Below the pieces are notes generated by a model. It did no database searches, was not told the DNA's origin, and was given only the letters and a program-made list of their open reading frames with translations. This document shows positions 1 to 8,124 of a stretch of DNA of 14,589 nt, in pieces. The position numbers were made by a program, and so were the translations under genes. Source of the stretch: an uncultured Anaerocolumna sp. (GTDB lineage Bacteria; Bacillota; Clostridia; Lachnospirales; Lachnospiraceae); assembly GCA_937901695.1 (NCBI GenBank), contig CALDJN010000302.1, positions 1 to 14,589 on the forward strand, in the 5' to 3' direction. The first letter of the stretch is position 1, and each line of letters opens with the position of its first letter.

Positions 1-6
1 AGGAGG
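1..6 (+). promoter_or_regulatory. ribosome binding site of parC
   Basis: AGGAGG five bases before the ATG at 12. It lies at the very edge of the window, so any promoter or upstream partner gene is not visible. Confidence 0.85.
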
Positions 7-11
7 ACACC

Positions 12-2258
12 ATGAGTAAAAATTCAGATAATATTATTCAGATGGATTTTTCAGAAGAAATGAAGAATTCATACCGAGATTACGCCATGAGCGTTATTAT
101 AGCAAGAGCACTGCCCGATGTGCGGGATGGTTTAAAGCCAGTTCAAAGAAGAATCCTTTTTGCTATGAAAGAACTTGGCCTTGATCCTAAGAAACCACAT
201 AGAAAGAGTGCCCGTATTGTCGGTGATACTATGGGTAAATATCATCCTCATGGTGATACCTCCATATATGATGCATTGGTGCATATGACGGAGGACTACT
301 CTTTATCCATACCATTGGTTGATGGACATGGAAACTTTGGTTCCATAGATGGTGATGGTGCTGCTGCCATGCGTTATACCGAAGCTAGATTATCCGAAGG
401 CGCTATGACAATGCTTGATAATTTAGATAAAGGGTTAGTTGAATTCACTCCCAACTTTGATGATAGTGAGAAGGAACCTTCCGTTCTTCCCTCTATGATA
501 CCAAACCTTCTAATTAATGGTACAACAGGTATTGCAGTAGGTATGGCTACTAACATTCCTCCCCATAATCCTGGGGAAGTAATCGATGGTGCCATAGCTT
601 ATATTGATAATCCTGACATAACCAACATGAAATTAATGAAGTACATTCCAGGACCTGATTTTCCAACCGGAGGTACCATTATCAATCAAAGTGATATAGA
701 ACAAATCTATGAAACAGGAGAAGGTAAACTCCGTGTTCGTGGAAAAGTAGATATTGAAAATGGAGATAATGGCCGTAAGAATATAATTATTACTGAAATA
801 CCTTATACGGTAGCCGGCAATAAGACCAAGCTGGTAGAAAACCTGGTTAATCTTATGAAGGATAAGGTATTTGATGAAATATATGATGTAAGAGATGAGT
901 CTTCTAAAGAAGGTATCCGTATTGTTATAGAAGTTAAGAAAGACAGAGATGTTGATAATCTATTAAATGGTCTTTACAAAAAGTCTCAGATGGAAGATAC
1001 ATATGGCGTAAACCTTTTAGCAGTAAAAGAACAACAGCCTATTGTATTTAACTTGAAAATGATGCTAAAAGAATTCGTTGATTTTCAGGAAGAACTTTAT
1101 ACTAAAGAATATCAGCATCTCTTAGCAAAAGCCCTAGACCGCTCAGAAATTGTAAATGGTTTAATCCGTGCAACTGATATTATAGACCTAATCATTGAAA
1201 TTCTCCGTGGAAGCAACTCTATCAAACAGGCAAAAGCATGTTTAACAAATGGTATTACAACAGACATAAAATTCAAATCAAAGACCTCTGAAAAACAGGC
1301 TTCCGCACTTGATTTTACCGAGCGCCAGGCAGAAGCCATTCTATCTATGCAATTAAGTAAGTTAATTGGTTTGGAAATTTTAAAATTACATGAGGAAAAT
1401 GATGCTTTGCTAAAAAATATTGAGGAGTATAAAACCATTCTTGGTGATAAAAATGAATTATATAAAGTAATCAAGAATCGTTTAAAAGAATATAAAAAGA
1501 AATTCAATCGTCCAAGACGTACCATACTTGCAAATGAAGATAATGCAGAATATGTAGTGGAAGAAAAAGTAGAAGACATTTATGTTTTAATCGATAAGTT
1601 CGGTTATACCAAATCTCTGGATTCTGCAAGTTTCTCAAGAGTTGCTGAGGAAACCTTAAAAGAATACAATCATATTATTTTAATGAAAAACACCGACAAA
1701 CTCTGTATATTTACAGCAGAAGGCAATATGCATCAGGTGAAAGCCTCTGCAATTCCAAAATGTAAGATTAAAGATAAGGGTGTTCTCATTCATAATCTTT
1801 GTAAAGTAGATAAAGAAAATATTATACTGTATACCTCATTTGAGGAATTATTTGAATCACAATTAGTATTCTCAACCAAATATGGTTATATAAAATTGGT
1901 ATCCGGAGTTGAATTTGAAACCAACCGTTCCATGGTAGTTGCAACAAAACTAGATGAAGCTGATGAAGTGGCAGACATCATTATGTTGTCAGCCAGTGAT
2001 GTATTAGCTGGTGATAAAAAAGTAATTATCTTAACGGAGAAAGGCCTTTCATTAGGATTCTCATTGGAAGAAGTTAGCGAAATGAAGAAAACCGGTCGTG
2101 GAGTTAAATCCATTGCTCTAGAGAAAAAAGATTATGTTGTATATACCACTGTTTTAAAAACATCAGATGAAGTATTTATTTATGAAGGAAAAGAATTAAA
2201 CGCTAAGAAAGTTAGAAACAGGAAACGTGGTCAGAAAGGTCAAAAGGCACAGTTATAA
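12..2258 (+). CDS. parC: DNA topoisomerase IV subunit A (ParC), type IIA topoisomerase
   Basis: A 748-residue breakage-reunion subunit of a type IIA topoisomerase; with an ATPase partner (ParE/GyrB type) it passes one duplex through another and decatenates or relaxes DNA. The winged-helix/tower region starts near residue 20. The catalytic tyrosine is Y122 in AAAMRYTEARL, matching the E. coli GyrA position, and the quinolone-determining segment KYHPHGDTSIYD has T83 and D87. A coiled-coil region spans about 370-500 and degenerate beta-pinwheel blades about 505-735 (for example MKKTGRGVKSI). I see no canonical GyrA box (QRRGGKG type), and the protein is shorter than a usual GyrA, which favours ParC over GyrA. 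The tail is basic (RNRKRGQKGQK). An ideal AGGAGG at 1-6 fixes the start. The partner gene would lie upstream, outside the window. The main doubt is ParC versus GyrA-like naming. Confidence 0.88.
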   Translation: MSKNSDNIIQMDFSEEMKNSYRDYAMSVIIARALPDVRDGLKPVQRRILFAMKELGLDPKKPHRKSARIVGDTMGKYHPHGDTSIYDALVHMTEDYSLSIPLVDGHGNFGSIDGDGAAAMRYTEARLSEGAMTMLDNLDKGLVEFTPNFDDSEKEPSVLPSMIPNLLINGTTGIAVGMATNIPPHNPGEVIDGAIAYIDNPDITNMKLMKYIPGPDFPTGGTIINQSDIEQIYETGEGKLRVRGKVDIENGDNGRKNIIITEIPYTVAGNKTKLVENLVNLMKDKVFDEIYDVRDESSKEGIRIVIEVKKDRDVDNLLNGLYKKSQMEDTYGVNLLAVKEQQPIVFNLKMMLKEFVDFQEELYTKEYQHLLAKALDRSEIVNGLIRATDIIDLIIEILRGSNSIKQAKACLTNGITTDIKFKSKTSEKQASALDFTERQAEAILSMQLSKLIGLEILKLHEENDALLKNIEEYKTILGDKNELYKVIKNRLKEYKKKFNRPRRTILANEDNAEYVVEEKVEDIYVLIDKFGYTKSLDSASFSRVAEETLKEYNHIILMKNTDKLCIFTAEGNMHQVKASAIPKCKIKDKGVLIHNLCKVDKENIILYTSFEELFESQLVFSTKYGYIKLVSGVEFETNRSMVVATKLDEADEVADIIMLSASDVLAGDKKVIILTEKGLSLGFSLEEVSEMKKTGRGVKSIALEKKDYVVYTTVLKTSDEVFIYEGKELNAKKVRNRKRGQKGQKAQL

Positions 2259-2272
2259 GAAGTAGGGCTGCT

Positions 2273-2304
2273 GATAAAATGATAAAATAATAAAATGATA
2301 AACT
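2273..2304. repeat. 8-bp tandem repeat, four units
   Basis: Four consecutive 8-bp units: GATAAAAT, GATAAAAT, AATAAAAT, GATAAACT. They lie just after the parC stop and run directly into the left arm of the branched-hairpin repeat. This looks like a slippage product; no function is visible. Confidence 0.75.
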
Positions 2305-2396
2305 GTCATTCTGAGAGCTTGCTCGAAGAATCCCGTAATGAAGTGGGATTCTTCGCTGAAAATTCAGCGCTGCTGAATTTTCGCTCAGAATGACAG
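2303..2396. repeat. branched-hairpin dispersed repeat, copy 1 (complete)
   Basis: A 94-bp element with 13-bp perfect terminal inverted repeats (CTGTCATTCTGAG at 2303-2315, its complement at 2384-2396). These enclose two hairpins: an 11-bp stem 2324-2334/2345-2355 (CGAAGAATCCC) with a 10-nt loop, and a 10-bp stem 2359-2368/2372-2381 (AAAATTCAGC) with a 3-nt loop. RNA or single-stranded DNA would fold as a three-way junction. Copies 2 (3888-3964) and 3 (8125-8212) share the same order of parts. It sits between convergent parC and pdp, so it could also serve as a bidirectional terminator, though no U-tract follows. The size fits a non-autonomous MITE or REP-like element; no transposase is present. 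Confidence 0.85.
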
Positions 2397-2450
2397 CTTA
2401 CCAGAATGACAGCTTACCAGAATGATAGCCTGCCAGAATGATAATTTTGC
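2387..2450. repeat. 16-bp tandem repeat, four units, at the right end of copy 1
   Basis: Units AGAATGACAGCTTACC at 2387-2402 and 2403-2418 are identical. Units 2419-2434 and 2435-2450 are progressively degenerate (AGAATGATAGCCTGCC, AGAATGATAATTTTGC). The first unit overlaps the right terminal arm of the branched-hairpin element, so the array looks like repeated duplication of that terminus. Confidence 0.85.
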
Positions 2451-2465
2451 AGTAGTCCTTCTATT

Positions 2466-2537
2466 TATATAACAAGTTTTTCAATCTTCTATATAACAAG
2501 CTTTTCAATCTCCTATATAACAAGCTTTTCAACCTTG
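2466..2537. repeat. 24-bp tandem repeat, three units, spanning the pdp stop codon
   Basis: Three 24-bp units at 2466-2489, 2490-2513 and 2514-2537, each beginning TATATAACAAG and differing at only a few positions. The rightmost unit is the last coding part of pdp. The other two lie beyond its stop and, read on the minus strand in the same frame, encode EIEKLVI-stop and KIEKLVI-stop. The coding end and its stop have therefore been triplicated in frame. Confidence 0.85.
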
Positions 2538-3841
2538 TCTTTTTCAATTCGTGCAAAAATCAATGGTTCTAACTTTACCGGTTTTTCATCAATCTTAATT
2601 GCATTTAATAAGATTCTTTCTGACTCATCTAATGTTTCTTGTTTTGAAGTATAAAGGGTAGCTAATAACTCACCAGCCTTTACATAATCTCCTACTTTTT
2701 TATTTAGAATGATTCCAGCTGAATAATCAATAGAATCTTCTTTTTTCTCTCTGCCGGCACCAAGAACTAAGGAAGATATTCCGCATTGTTCTGTGTTCAT
2801 ATGGGTAATGTAGCCATCTGTGCTTGCTATTACTTTTCTTTCACAGGGTGCTTTATCAAATTTATTGGTATCTTTAAGAACAGAACTGTCACCGCCTTGG
2901 GCTTCTACCATTTCGATTAATTTTTGGAAGGCAGCTCCGCTTGCAATTGCTTCTTCAGACATCTTTCTGCATTCTTCTAAAGTTCCTTTTTCACATAAGA
3001 ATAGCATATTAGATGCCAAATGTAAGCAAACTTCAGTCAAATCTTTTGGTCCTTTGTTATGCAATGTTTCCACAACTTCAATTATTTCTAATGAGTTGCC
3101 TATTGCAAATCCTAAAGGAATATCCATATCGGTGATTAAAGCCACTGTTTTCTTACCTGCGTGTTCTCCGATTGCTACCATTTTCTTCGCTAATTCAATA
3201 GAACCATCTAAAGTTTTCATAAATGCACCACTGCCGGTCTTAACATCTAATAGAATACAGTCATTTCCAGCAGCTAACTTCTTACTCATAATAGAGGCTG
3301 CAATTAAAGGAATGCTGTCAACTGTTGCTGTAACATCTCTTAATGCATATAATTTCTTATCAGCCGGTGCCAAATTACCAGATTGACCAATGACACATAA
3401 ACCAATTTTATTTACAATATTGATGAACTTTTCCCTTGGAATGGAAGTTTGCATTCCAGGAATGGATTCCATTTTATCAACTGTACCACCAGTATGCCCC
3501 AAGCCCCTTCCAGACATCTTAGCAACTTTTCCGCCACATGCAGCTACGATAGGTGCAATAATTAAGGAAGTTTTATCACCAACACCACCAGTGGAGTGTT
3601 TGTCCACTTTTATTCCATCTATTCCTGATAAATCCACCATATCTCCAGAATGAGCCATTGCATCCGTTAATATTGTAGTCTCTATGTCTGTCATACCTTG
3701 AAAATATATTGCCATTAACATGGCAGACATCTGGTAATCAGGAATATTGCCTAGCACATAATCATGTATCATATAACGGATTTCTTCCTCTGTTAAGGTG
3801 CCTCCGTTTCTCTTTTTTATAATAATATCATACATTCTCAT
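2513..3841 (-). CDS. pdp: pyrimidine-nucleoside phosphorylase
   Basis: A 442-residue homodimeric cytosolic enzyme that phosphorolyses uridine, thymidine and deoxyuridine to base plus (deoxy)ribose-1-phosphate. The N-terminal helical domain is followed by the phosphate-binding segment KHSTGGVGDKTS (81-92), the family signature SGRGLGHTGGT (110-120), and the base-binding residues R168, S183 and K187, the same numbers as in the Geobacillus enzyme from memory. The C-terminal alpha/beta domain is complete. The start MRMYDIII resembles Bacillus Pdp, and an AGAAGGAGAG sequence precedes it. It is the last gene of the nucleoside cluster, separated from nupQ by 140 bp that contain a branched-hairpin repeat. 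Its final 24 bp are tandemly triplicated past the stop. Thymidine phosphorylase (deoA) is the alternative name; length and start favour the broad-specificity Firmicute enzyme. Confidence 0.93.
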   Translation of the reverse strand: MRMYDIIIKKRNGGTLTEEEIRYMIHDYVLGNIPDYQMSAMLMAIYFQGMTDIETTILTDAMAHSGDMVDLSGIDGIKVDKHSTGGVGDKTSLIIAPIVAACGGKVAKMSGRGLGHTGGTVDKMESIPGMQTSIPREKFINIVNKIGLCVIGQSGNLAPADKKLYALRDVTATVDSIPLIAASIMSKKLAAGNDCILLDVKTGSGAFMKTLDGSIELAKKMVAIGEHAGKKTVALITDMDIPLGFAIGNSLEIIEVVETLHNKGPKDLTEVCLHLASNMLFLCEKGTLEECRKMSEEAIASGAAFQKLIEMVEAQGGDSSVLKDTNKFDKAPCERKVIASTDGYITHMNTEQCGISSLVLGAGREKKEDSIDYSAGIILNKKVGDYVKAGELLATLYTSKQETLDESERILLNAIKIDEKPVKLEPLIFARIEKDKVEKLVI

Positions 3842-3887
3842 AAGATTACTCTCCTTCTAAAGGTAAATTTGCAGATTAAAATTGGAC

Positions 3888-3964
3888 TTGGCGAAGAATC
3901 TCTATGTAACTAGGTGACGAGATTCTTCGCCAATTCAACTTCGTTGAATTTTCTCAGAATGACA
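3888..3964. repeat. branched-hairpin dispersed repeat, copy 2 (left arm missing)
   Basis: A 15-bp perfect stem 3888-3902/3919-3933 (TTGGCGAAGAATCTC), then an 8-bp hairpin 3932-3939/3943-3950 (AATTCAAC), then the right terminal arm CTCAGAATGACA at 3953-3964. These match copies 1 and 3 in order and sequence, but the opposing left arm TGTCATTCTGAG is absent, so it cannot form the closing stem. It sits between nupQ and pdp and may reduce transcription into pdp or stabilise mRNA ends; that is inference. Confidence 0.8.
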
Positions 3965-3981
3965 TAATAAGTACAGATTCT

Positions 3982-4935
3982 TTATCTGCTGCCCTTATCA
4001 TAGGGTATGCCTTCTGCTCTAGGTGCTTGTGACGATTTAGAGGAGATGGTTAATACAATAAGTGTAGCAATGTAAGGAATCATTTTATATACTTCATTGG
4101 ATATTGGAAGTCCCTTTAAGAATGGAATTCCTGAATATGCTGATGCAAATGTTTTCATAATTCCAAAGAAGAACGCTGCAAATATAATCCTTTTTGTTCT
4201 CCACTGTCCAAATATTAAAACTGCTAATGCTAAGAAACCATATCCAGCAACCGTTGCATTAAAGTTGGTGGATGTAGGTACTACGAATACCAAACCGCCA
4301 ATACCAGCTAATACACCGGAGATAATGACACCGGCATAACGGATTTTATAAACATTAACACCTACCGAATCAGCTGCTTGTGGATGTTCACCACAGGCAC
4401 GTAATCGTAAACCAAATCTGGTATGATTGATTACAATCTCAGCTACAATGGCAATACCGATACCGATATAGGTCGTAATATAACAATTTCTGAAAAGTAA
4501 AGGTCCTATTACCGGAATATCTCCTAAAACAGGTACTTTACTTATAAAGAATGTATCGGTAAACTGTATCTGTTGTACTGTTTGAATCATTCTTGTTGTA
4601 AAAATTGCAAATGCAGGAGCAAACATATTCAGTGCAGTACCACTAATAGTCTGATCTGCTTTTAAGTTAATAGAGGCAAATGCATGAAAGAGTGAGAAAA
4701 GTCCACCTGTTAAACCTGCTACTAAAATTGCTAAGATTAGTAGTAATTGTCCACTTATGGTACCCTGCATAATATGAATGAAAAAGATACTGGTAAACCC
4801 ACCCATAACCATAATACCTTCTAATGCAATATTAATTACACCGCTTCGTTCTGAGAACATTCCGCCTAGTGCTACAATTAGAAGAGGAATCGCAAAAAAC
4901 ATTGTTTGTTGAACTATAAAATAAAGAATATCCAT
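3982..4935 (-). CDS. nupQ: nucleoside ABC transporter permease NupQ
   Basis: A 317-residue integral membrane permease of the BPD_transp_2 (branched-chain amino acid/ribose-type) family, with many hydrophobic segments from residue 5 on. The motif FSERSGVINIALEGIMV (27-43), just after the first segment, is characteristic of nucleoside/BMP-type permeases, and GEHPQAADSVGVNV lies in the cytoplasmic coupling region. It probably pairs with NupP to form the heterodimeric channel. Its ATG overlaps the nupP TAA by one base (TAATG at 4935), indicating translational coupling; its AAGGAGG lies inside the end of nupP. Substrate is inferred from the neighbouring deo, cdd and pdp genes. Symbol follows the Bacillus nupNOPQ order; L. 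lactis NupC is an equivalent name. Confidence 0.88.
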   Translation of the reverse strand: MDILYFIVQQTMFFAIPLLIVALGGMFSERSGVINIALEGIMVMGGFTSIFFIHIMQGTISGQLLLILAILVAGLTGGLFSLFHAFASINLKADQTISGTALNMFAPAFAIFTTRMIQTVQQIQFTDTFFISKVPVLGDIPVIGPLLFRNCYITTYIGIGIAIVAEIVINHTRFGLRLRACGEHPQAADSVGVNVYKIRYAGVIISGVLAGIGGLVFVVPTSTNFNATVAGYGFLALAVLIFGQWRTKRIIFAAFFFGIMKTFASAYSGIPFLKGLPISNEVYKMIPYIATLIVLTISSKSSQAPRAEGIPYDKGSR

Positions 4936-6035
4936 TAGCGTTCTTCCTCCTTCTCCATTTTATTTCTTCTTGTAAGTTTATAAATAAGATTTTTAAACAT
5001 TAATGCAAAGGCACCACAGTAAATTATAACTGCTATAATAATGTCGATAATTTCTGTTGAATAATTAAATAACTGAATGTTATAACCGCCAACTTTAATA
5101 TGAGCAATGAATAAACCTGCAAATAAAATACCGATAGGATTAGACATACCAAGCAATGCAACCGATATACCATTAAATCCTTCTGGCGCCAGAATATCTA
5201 GTACCTGCATGTATTTACCAGAGCCGGACAGATATAAAAGTCCGCCGCCAAGTCCTGCTAAAGCACCAGCAATAACCATGGATAAGATAATATTTCTCTT
5301 ATCGTTAATCCCTGCATATTTACTGGCATCCGGGCTAAGTCCACAAGCTTTTAATTCATATCCGAAAGTTGTCTTATTCAAGATAATGTAAATAATAACA
5401 ACTACCACTATGGCAATAAAGATACCAATATTCATATTGTTGACACCAAACATTTTATCAAGTCCGCCTCTTGGGATTACAGCACTTTTAGCAATTGGCA
5501 GAGTCTGATTTTTAAGAGGATCATAAATGGTCTTAACAATTAGCATATTTACTAAATATATGCCGATGTAATTCATCATTATGGAAGCTATGACTTCATT
5601 TACATTTGCCAAAGCTTTTAATATACCTGGTACCATTCCCCATAAGGCACCGGCAAGGATAGCTCCAAGTAACGCAACAATCCAATGGATGCTTGGTGGT
5701 AAGAAAGTCCACTTAATACCTATATAAACTGCTACAAATGCTCCTGAAGTAAACTGTCCGGATGCACCAATATTAAATAAACCGGTTTTAAAAGCAAAGC
5801 CTACAGAAAGACCTGTCAGAATCATAGGTGTTGCCATATAAAGGACTTGACCCATTCCGGTAGTACCATCTGTAAATCCACCTTTAATAATTGTAATTAA
5901 TGCGGGAAATGCATATTTATAATTACTAATCAGTAAAATGACAAGTCCAAAAAGAAGTCCTACTGCAATTGCCATAATCGCTGAAAAGAAACTGCTAGTC
6001 CCTTCGCTATGTAATAAATTATGCTTCTTTTTCAT
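4935..6035 (-). CDS. nupP: nucleoside ABC transporter permease NupP
   Basis: A 366-residue BPD_transp_2 membrane protein. A short charged N-terminus (MKKKHNLLHSEG) precedes the first hydrophobic segment at about 14-38. The family motif LTGLSVGFAFKTGLFNIGASGQ lies roughly at 77-98, and ELKACGLSPDASKYAGI is the coupling segment that contacts the ATPase. The C-terminus is highly charged (NKMEKEEER). The gene begins 17 bases inside the end of nupO, with AAAAAGGAG as ribosome binding site, and ends on the nupQ start codon, so nupO-nupP-nupQ are one coupled unit. It likely forms the channel with NupQ for nucleoside import. Specificity is inferred from context. Confidence 0.88.
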   Translation of the reverse strand: MKKKHNLLHSEGTSSFFSAIMAIAVGLLFGLVILLISNYKYAFPALITIIKGGFTDGTTGMGQVLYMATPMILTGLSVGFAFKTGLFNIGASGQFTSGAFVAVYIGIKWTFLPPSIHWIVALLGAILAGALWGMVPGILKALANVNEVIASIMMNYIGIYLVNMLIVKTIYDPLKNQTLPIAKSAVIPRGGLDKMFGVNNMNIGIFIAIVVVVIIYIILNKTTFGYELKACGLSPDASKYAGINDKRNIILSMVIAGALAGLGGGLLYLSGSGKYMQVLDILAPEGFNGISVALLGMSNPIGILFAGLFIAHIKVGGYNIQLFNYSTEIIDIIIAVIIYCGAFALMFKNLIYKLTRRNKMEKEEER

Positions 6036-7557
6036 TATTCACACTCCTTTTTGATCCTGCCATGTAAAGACCTAATTCTTGAACCGTAATTTCATTTGGA
6101 TTCAAATCGGCAACAATTTCTCCTTCGTACATAACTACAATACGGTCACTTACATCCATAACCTCATCTAACTCTAAGGAAACTAAAAGAACTGCTTTTC
6201 CTGCATCTCTTTGGGCTATTAATTGTTTGTGAATGTATTCTGTGGCACCCACATCAAGACCTCTGGTAGGTTGTACTGCTACAACAATTTCCGGATTACG
6301 ATCTAGTTCTCTGGCAACAATTACTTTCTGTTGATTACCTCCGGACATATCGCGAACAATAGAATCTTCTCCATGTCCGCTGCGAATATCGTATTGACCT
6401 ATTAATTTTTGGGCATATTTACGAACTGCACCAAATTTTATGAATCCATGATTTTGGAATCTTGGTTCAAAATAAGTTTGAAGCACGGCATTCTGCTGAA
6501 GATTATAGTCAAGAATCAGTCCGTGTTTGTGTCTATCTTCCGGAACGTGTGACATGCCTGCTATACTTCGCTTACGTATGGATTTCTTTGTAATATCTTC
6601 ACCATTTAGGATTATTTGTCCACTATGAATAGGCATTAAACCGGTAATTCCATAAACTAATTCAGACTGGCCATTACCGTCGATACCTGCTACACATAGT
6701 ATTTCTCCCTTCCTTGCTTTGAAAGAAACATTATTTACTACATCTTTCTTGCTAAGTTTTGATTTCATAGTAAGGTTCTTTACTTCTAATACTGTATCCC
6801 CTGGTTCAATTTCTTTTTTCTCCAGATGGAAGTTAACTTTACGTCCTACCATCATTTCTGACATTTCTTCTTTTGTAGTTGTTGCTACGTCAACCGTTCC
6901 TATGTATTTTCCTTTTCTAAGTACAGAACAGCGGTCCGCAACTTCTTTTATTTCATTTAATTTATGAGATATAAAAATAATAGACTTTCCTTCACTTACT
7001 AAATGTTTCATAATCTTCATTAATTCTTCGATTTCCTGTGGAGTTAAAACTGCTGTAGGTTCGTCGAATATTAGCATATTATTATCGCTGTATAACATTT
7101 TTAGTATTTCTACTCTTTGCTGCATACCAACAGTAATATCTGCAATATAAGCATCTGGGTCAATCTTAAGATTATAACGGTTACTTAAATCCATTATTTT
7201 CTTTCTTGCACCATCCATTTTCAAAAAACCATTTTTAGTGGTTTCTCTACCTAATACGATACTCTCTAATACCGTAAAGTTATGTACTAATTTAAAATGC
7301 TGATGAACCATACCGATATTTAACGCATTGGCATCGTTAGGGTTATTTATTTTTACAACATTCCCATTAATTTTAATTTCACCTTTTTCAGCTTGGTATA
7401 AGCCGAATAATACACTCATTAAAGTTGATTTTCCTGCTCCATTTTCTCCTAATAGGGCATGGACTTCACCTTTCCTTACTTTAAATGTTACATCATCAAG
7501 AGCTTTGAAATCACCAAACTCTTTTGTAATATGATTCATTTCAATGACATTTTCCAT
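6019..7557 (-). CDS. nupO: nucleoside ABC transporter ATP-binding protein NupO (tandem ATPase)
   Basis: A 512-residue cytoplasmic ATPase with two fused nucleotide-binding domains. Domain 1: Walker A GENGAGKST (37-45), Q-loop VHQHF, degenerate signature ITVGMQQRVE (141-150), Walker B MLIFDEP, switch H198. Domain 2: Walker A GIDGNGQSE (291-299) with Q in place of the lysine, full signature MSGGNQQKV (404-412), and Walker B VVAVQPTRGLD with Q in place of the catalytic E/D. This asymmetry is normal for the sugar/nucleoside tandem ATPases. I set the start at the ATG at 7557 because GGGAGGAC (7563-7570) sits six bases ahead of it; a start at 7575 would put that ribosome binding site inside the gene. 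It powers NupP/NupQ with lipoprotein NupN. It is preceded by an unusually long 893-bp noncoding gap. Confidence 0.9.
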   Translation of the reverse strand: MENVIEMNHITKEFGDFKALDDVTFKVRKGEVHALLGENGAGKSTLMSVLFGLYQAEKGEIKINGNVVKINNPNDANALNIGMVHQHFKLVHNFTVLESIVLGRETTKNGFLKMDGARKKIMDLSNRYNLKIDPDAYIADITVGMQQRVEILKMLYSDNNMLIFDEPTAVLTPQEIEELMKIMKHLVSEGKSIIFISHKLNEIKEVADRCSVLRKGKYIGTVDVATTTKEEMSEMMVGRKVNFHLEKKEIEPGDTVLEVKNLTMKSKLSKKDVVNNVSFKARKGEILCVAGIDGNGQSELVYGITGLMPIHSGQIILNGEDITKKSIRKRSIAGMSHVPEDRHKHGLILDYNLQQNAVLQTYFEPRFQNHGFIKFGAVRKYAQKLIGQYDIRSGHGEDSIVRDMSGGNQQKVIVARELDRNPEIVVAVQPTRGLDVGATEYIHKQLIAQRDAGKAVLLVSLELDEVMDVSDRIVVMYEGEIVADLNPNEITVQELGLYMAGSKRSVNNEKEA

Positions 7558-7734
7558 AGTAGTCCTCCCAAGCATAATACTATGCCAATAATAAAATATC
7601 TAATCTAAGCTGGCCAATTCCATTTTTAAATTCCACCAACTCACTTGATGTGTCATTCACCTTTTTCCTGAAAATTGTTTCATCTGAATCTGTGGATACA
7701 ACATATTATATATATTTAGTATGTTGGGTATAAT

Positions 7735-7743
7735 ACCTCCTTT
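7735..7743 (-). promoter_or_regulatory. orphan Shine-Dalgarno-like site without a gene
   Basis: On the minus strand this reads AAAGGAGGT, a perfect anti-16S match, but no start codon with a usable frame follows at normal distance. The nearest ATG gives only a 15-codon frame about 30 bases away. It lies inside the leader of nupO, directly before an inverted repeat (7699-7705/7720-7726). It may be a decayed gene start or part of a regulatory leader. Confidence 0.4.
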
Positions 7744-7751
7744 ATATAAGT

Positions 7752-7861
7752 TTGAATTAGAGTTTTACTACTTTGGAATACCCCAATACTTTATACTAAC
7801 TCTTAATTCGTATTTATATCTTAAACTTATCATTCATGCTTAAAAGCATGATTAGATAAGT
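7752..7861 (-). promoter_or_regulatory. structured leader region upstream of nupO (candidate cis-acting RNA)
   Basis: Two inverted repeats lie in tandem. One is the stem CTTATC/GATAAG plus CATGCTT/AAGCATG (7825-7861) with a 2-nt loop and a short internal loop. The other pairs GAATTAGAGTT (from about 7753) with AACTCTTAATTC (about 7798-7809), with a single bulge and an inner TTGG/CCAA hairpin. Transcribed on the minus strand, they would fold just before the orphan AAAGGAGGT. I did not recognise a purine or other known riboswitch core. Function is unproven. Confidence 0.3.
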
Positions 7862-7946
7862 AAAGTATACAAAAAATCACTGATTTTCATATCTATAGTA
7901 ACTACTGCAACTGTCATGTTAATATTTTGCTTCCACTATTAATGTT

Positions 7947-7998
7947 GACATATTGTTATCTTTTTGATTTTAATTAGATACTAACTTTCCAATATGTC
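7947..7998. repeat. 9-bp inverted repeat in the nupN-nupO gap
   Basis: GACATATTG (7947-7955) and its perfect complement CAATATGTC (7990-7998) are separated by 34 bases. The surrounding region from about 7862 to 8124 is AT-rich, with no supported gene or promoter. Confidence 0.5.
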
Positions 7999-8124
7999 TA
8001 TATTGCTTATAAGCATTTTTTACTGTTATAACTTTTTTATGGTTTCTATTTATTATTAATATAGGTTACAGCAGAATCTTTCCTATTTTATTATATTTTG
8101 AAGTTTCTACTTTTATAAAGTAGC

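Noticed and set aside
12..2258. Calling the topoisomerase subunit GyrA
   Set aside because: No QRRGGKG-type GyrA box is visible and the C-terminal domain is short and degenerate, so ParC is preferred, with some residual doubt.
2820..3653. Plus-strand open frames inside pdp
   Set aside because: They are antisense shadows of a clearly conserved minus-strand enzyme gene and show no family features.
6019..7557. Inactivating mutations in the second ATPase site of NupO (Q for Walker A lysine and Walker B acid)
   Set aside because: This asymmetry is typical of tandem sugar/nucleoside ABC ATPases and is not a sign of decay.
6019..7575. nupO start at 7575
   Set aside because: The strong GGGAGGAC ribosome binding site at 7563-7570 would fall inside the coding sequence; the ATG at 7557 has ideal spacing.
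8003..8026. Plus-strand terminator at TGCTTATAAGCATTTTTT
   Set aside because: The palindrome allows only about a 4-bp stem with a 4-nt loop and no plus-strand gene precedes it.
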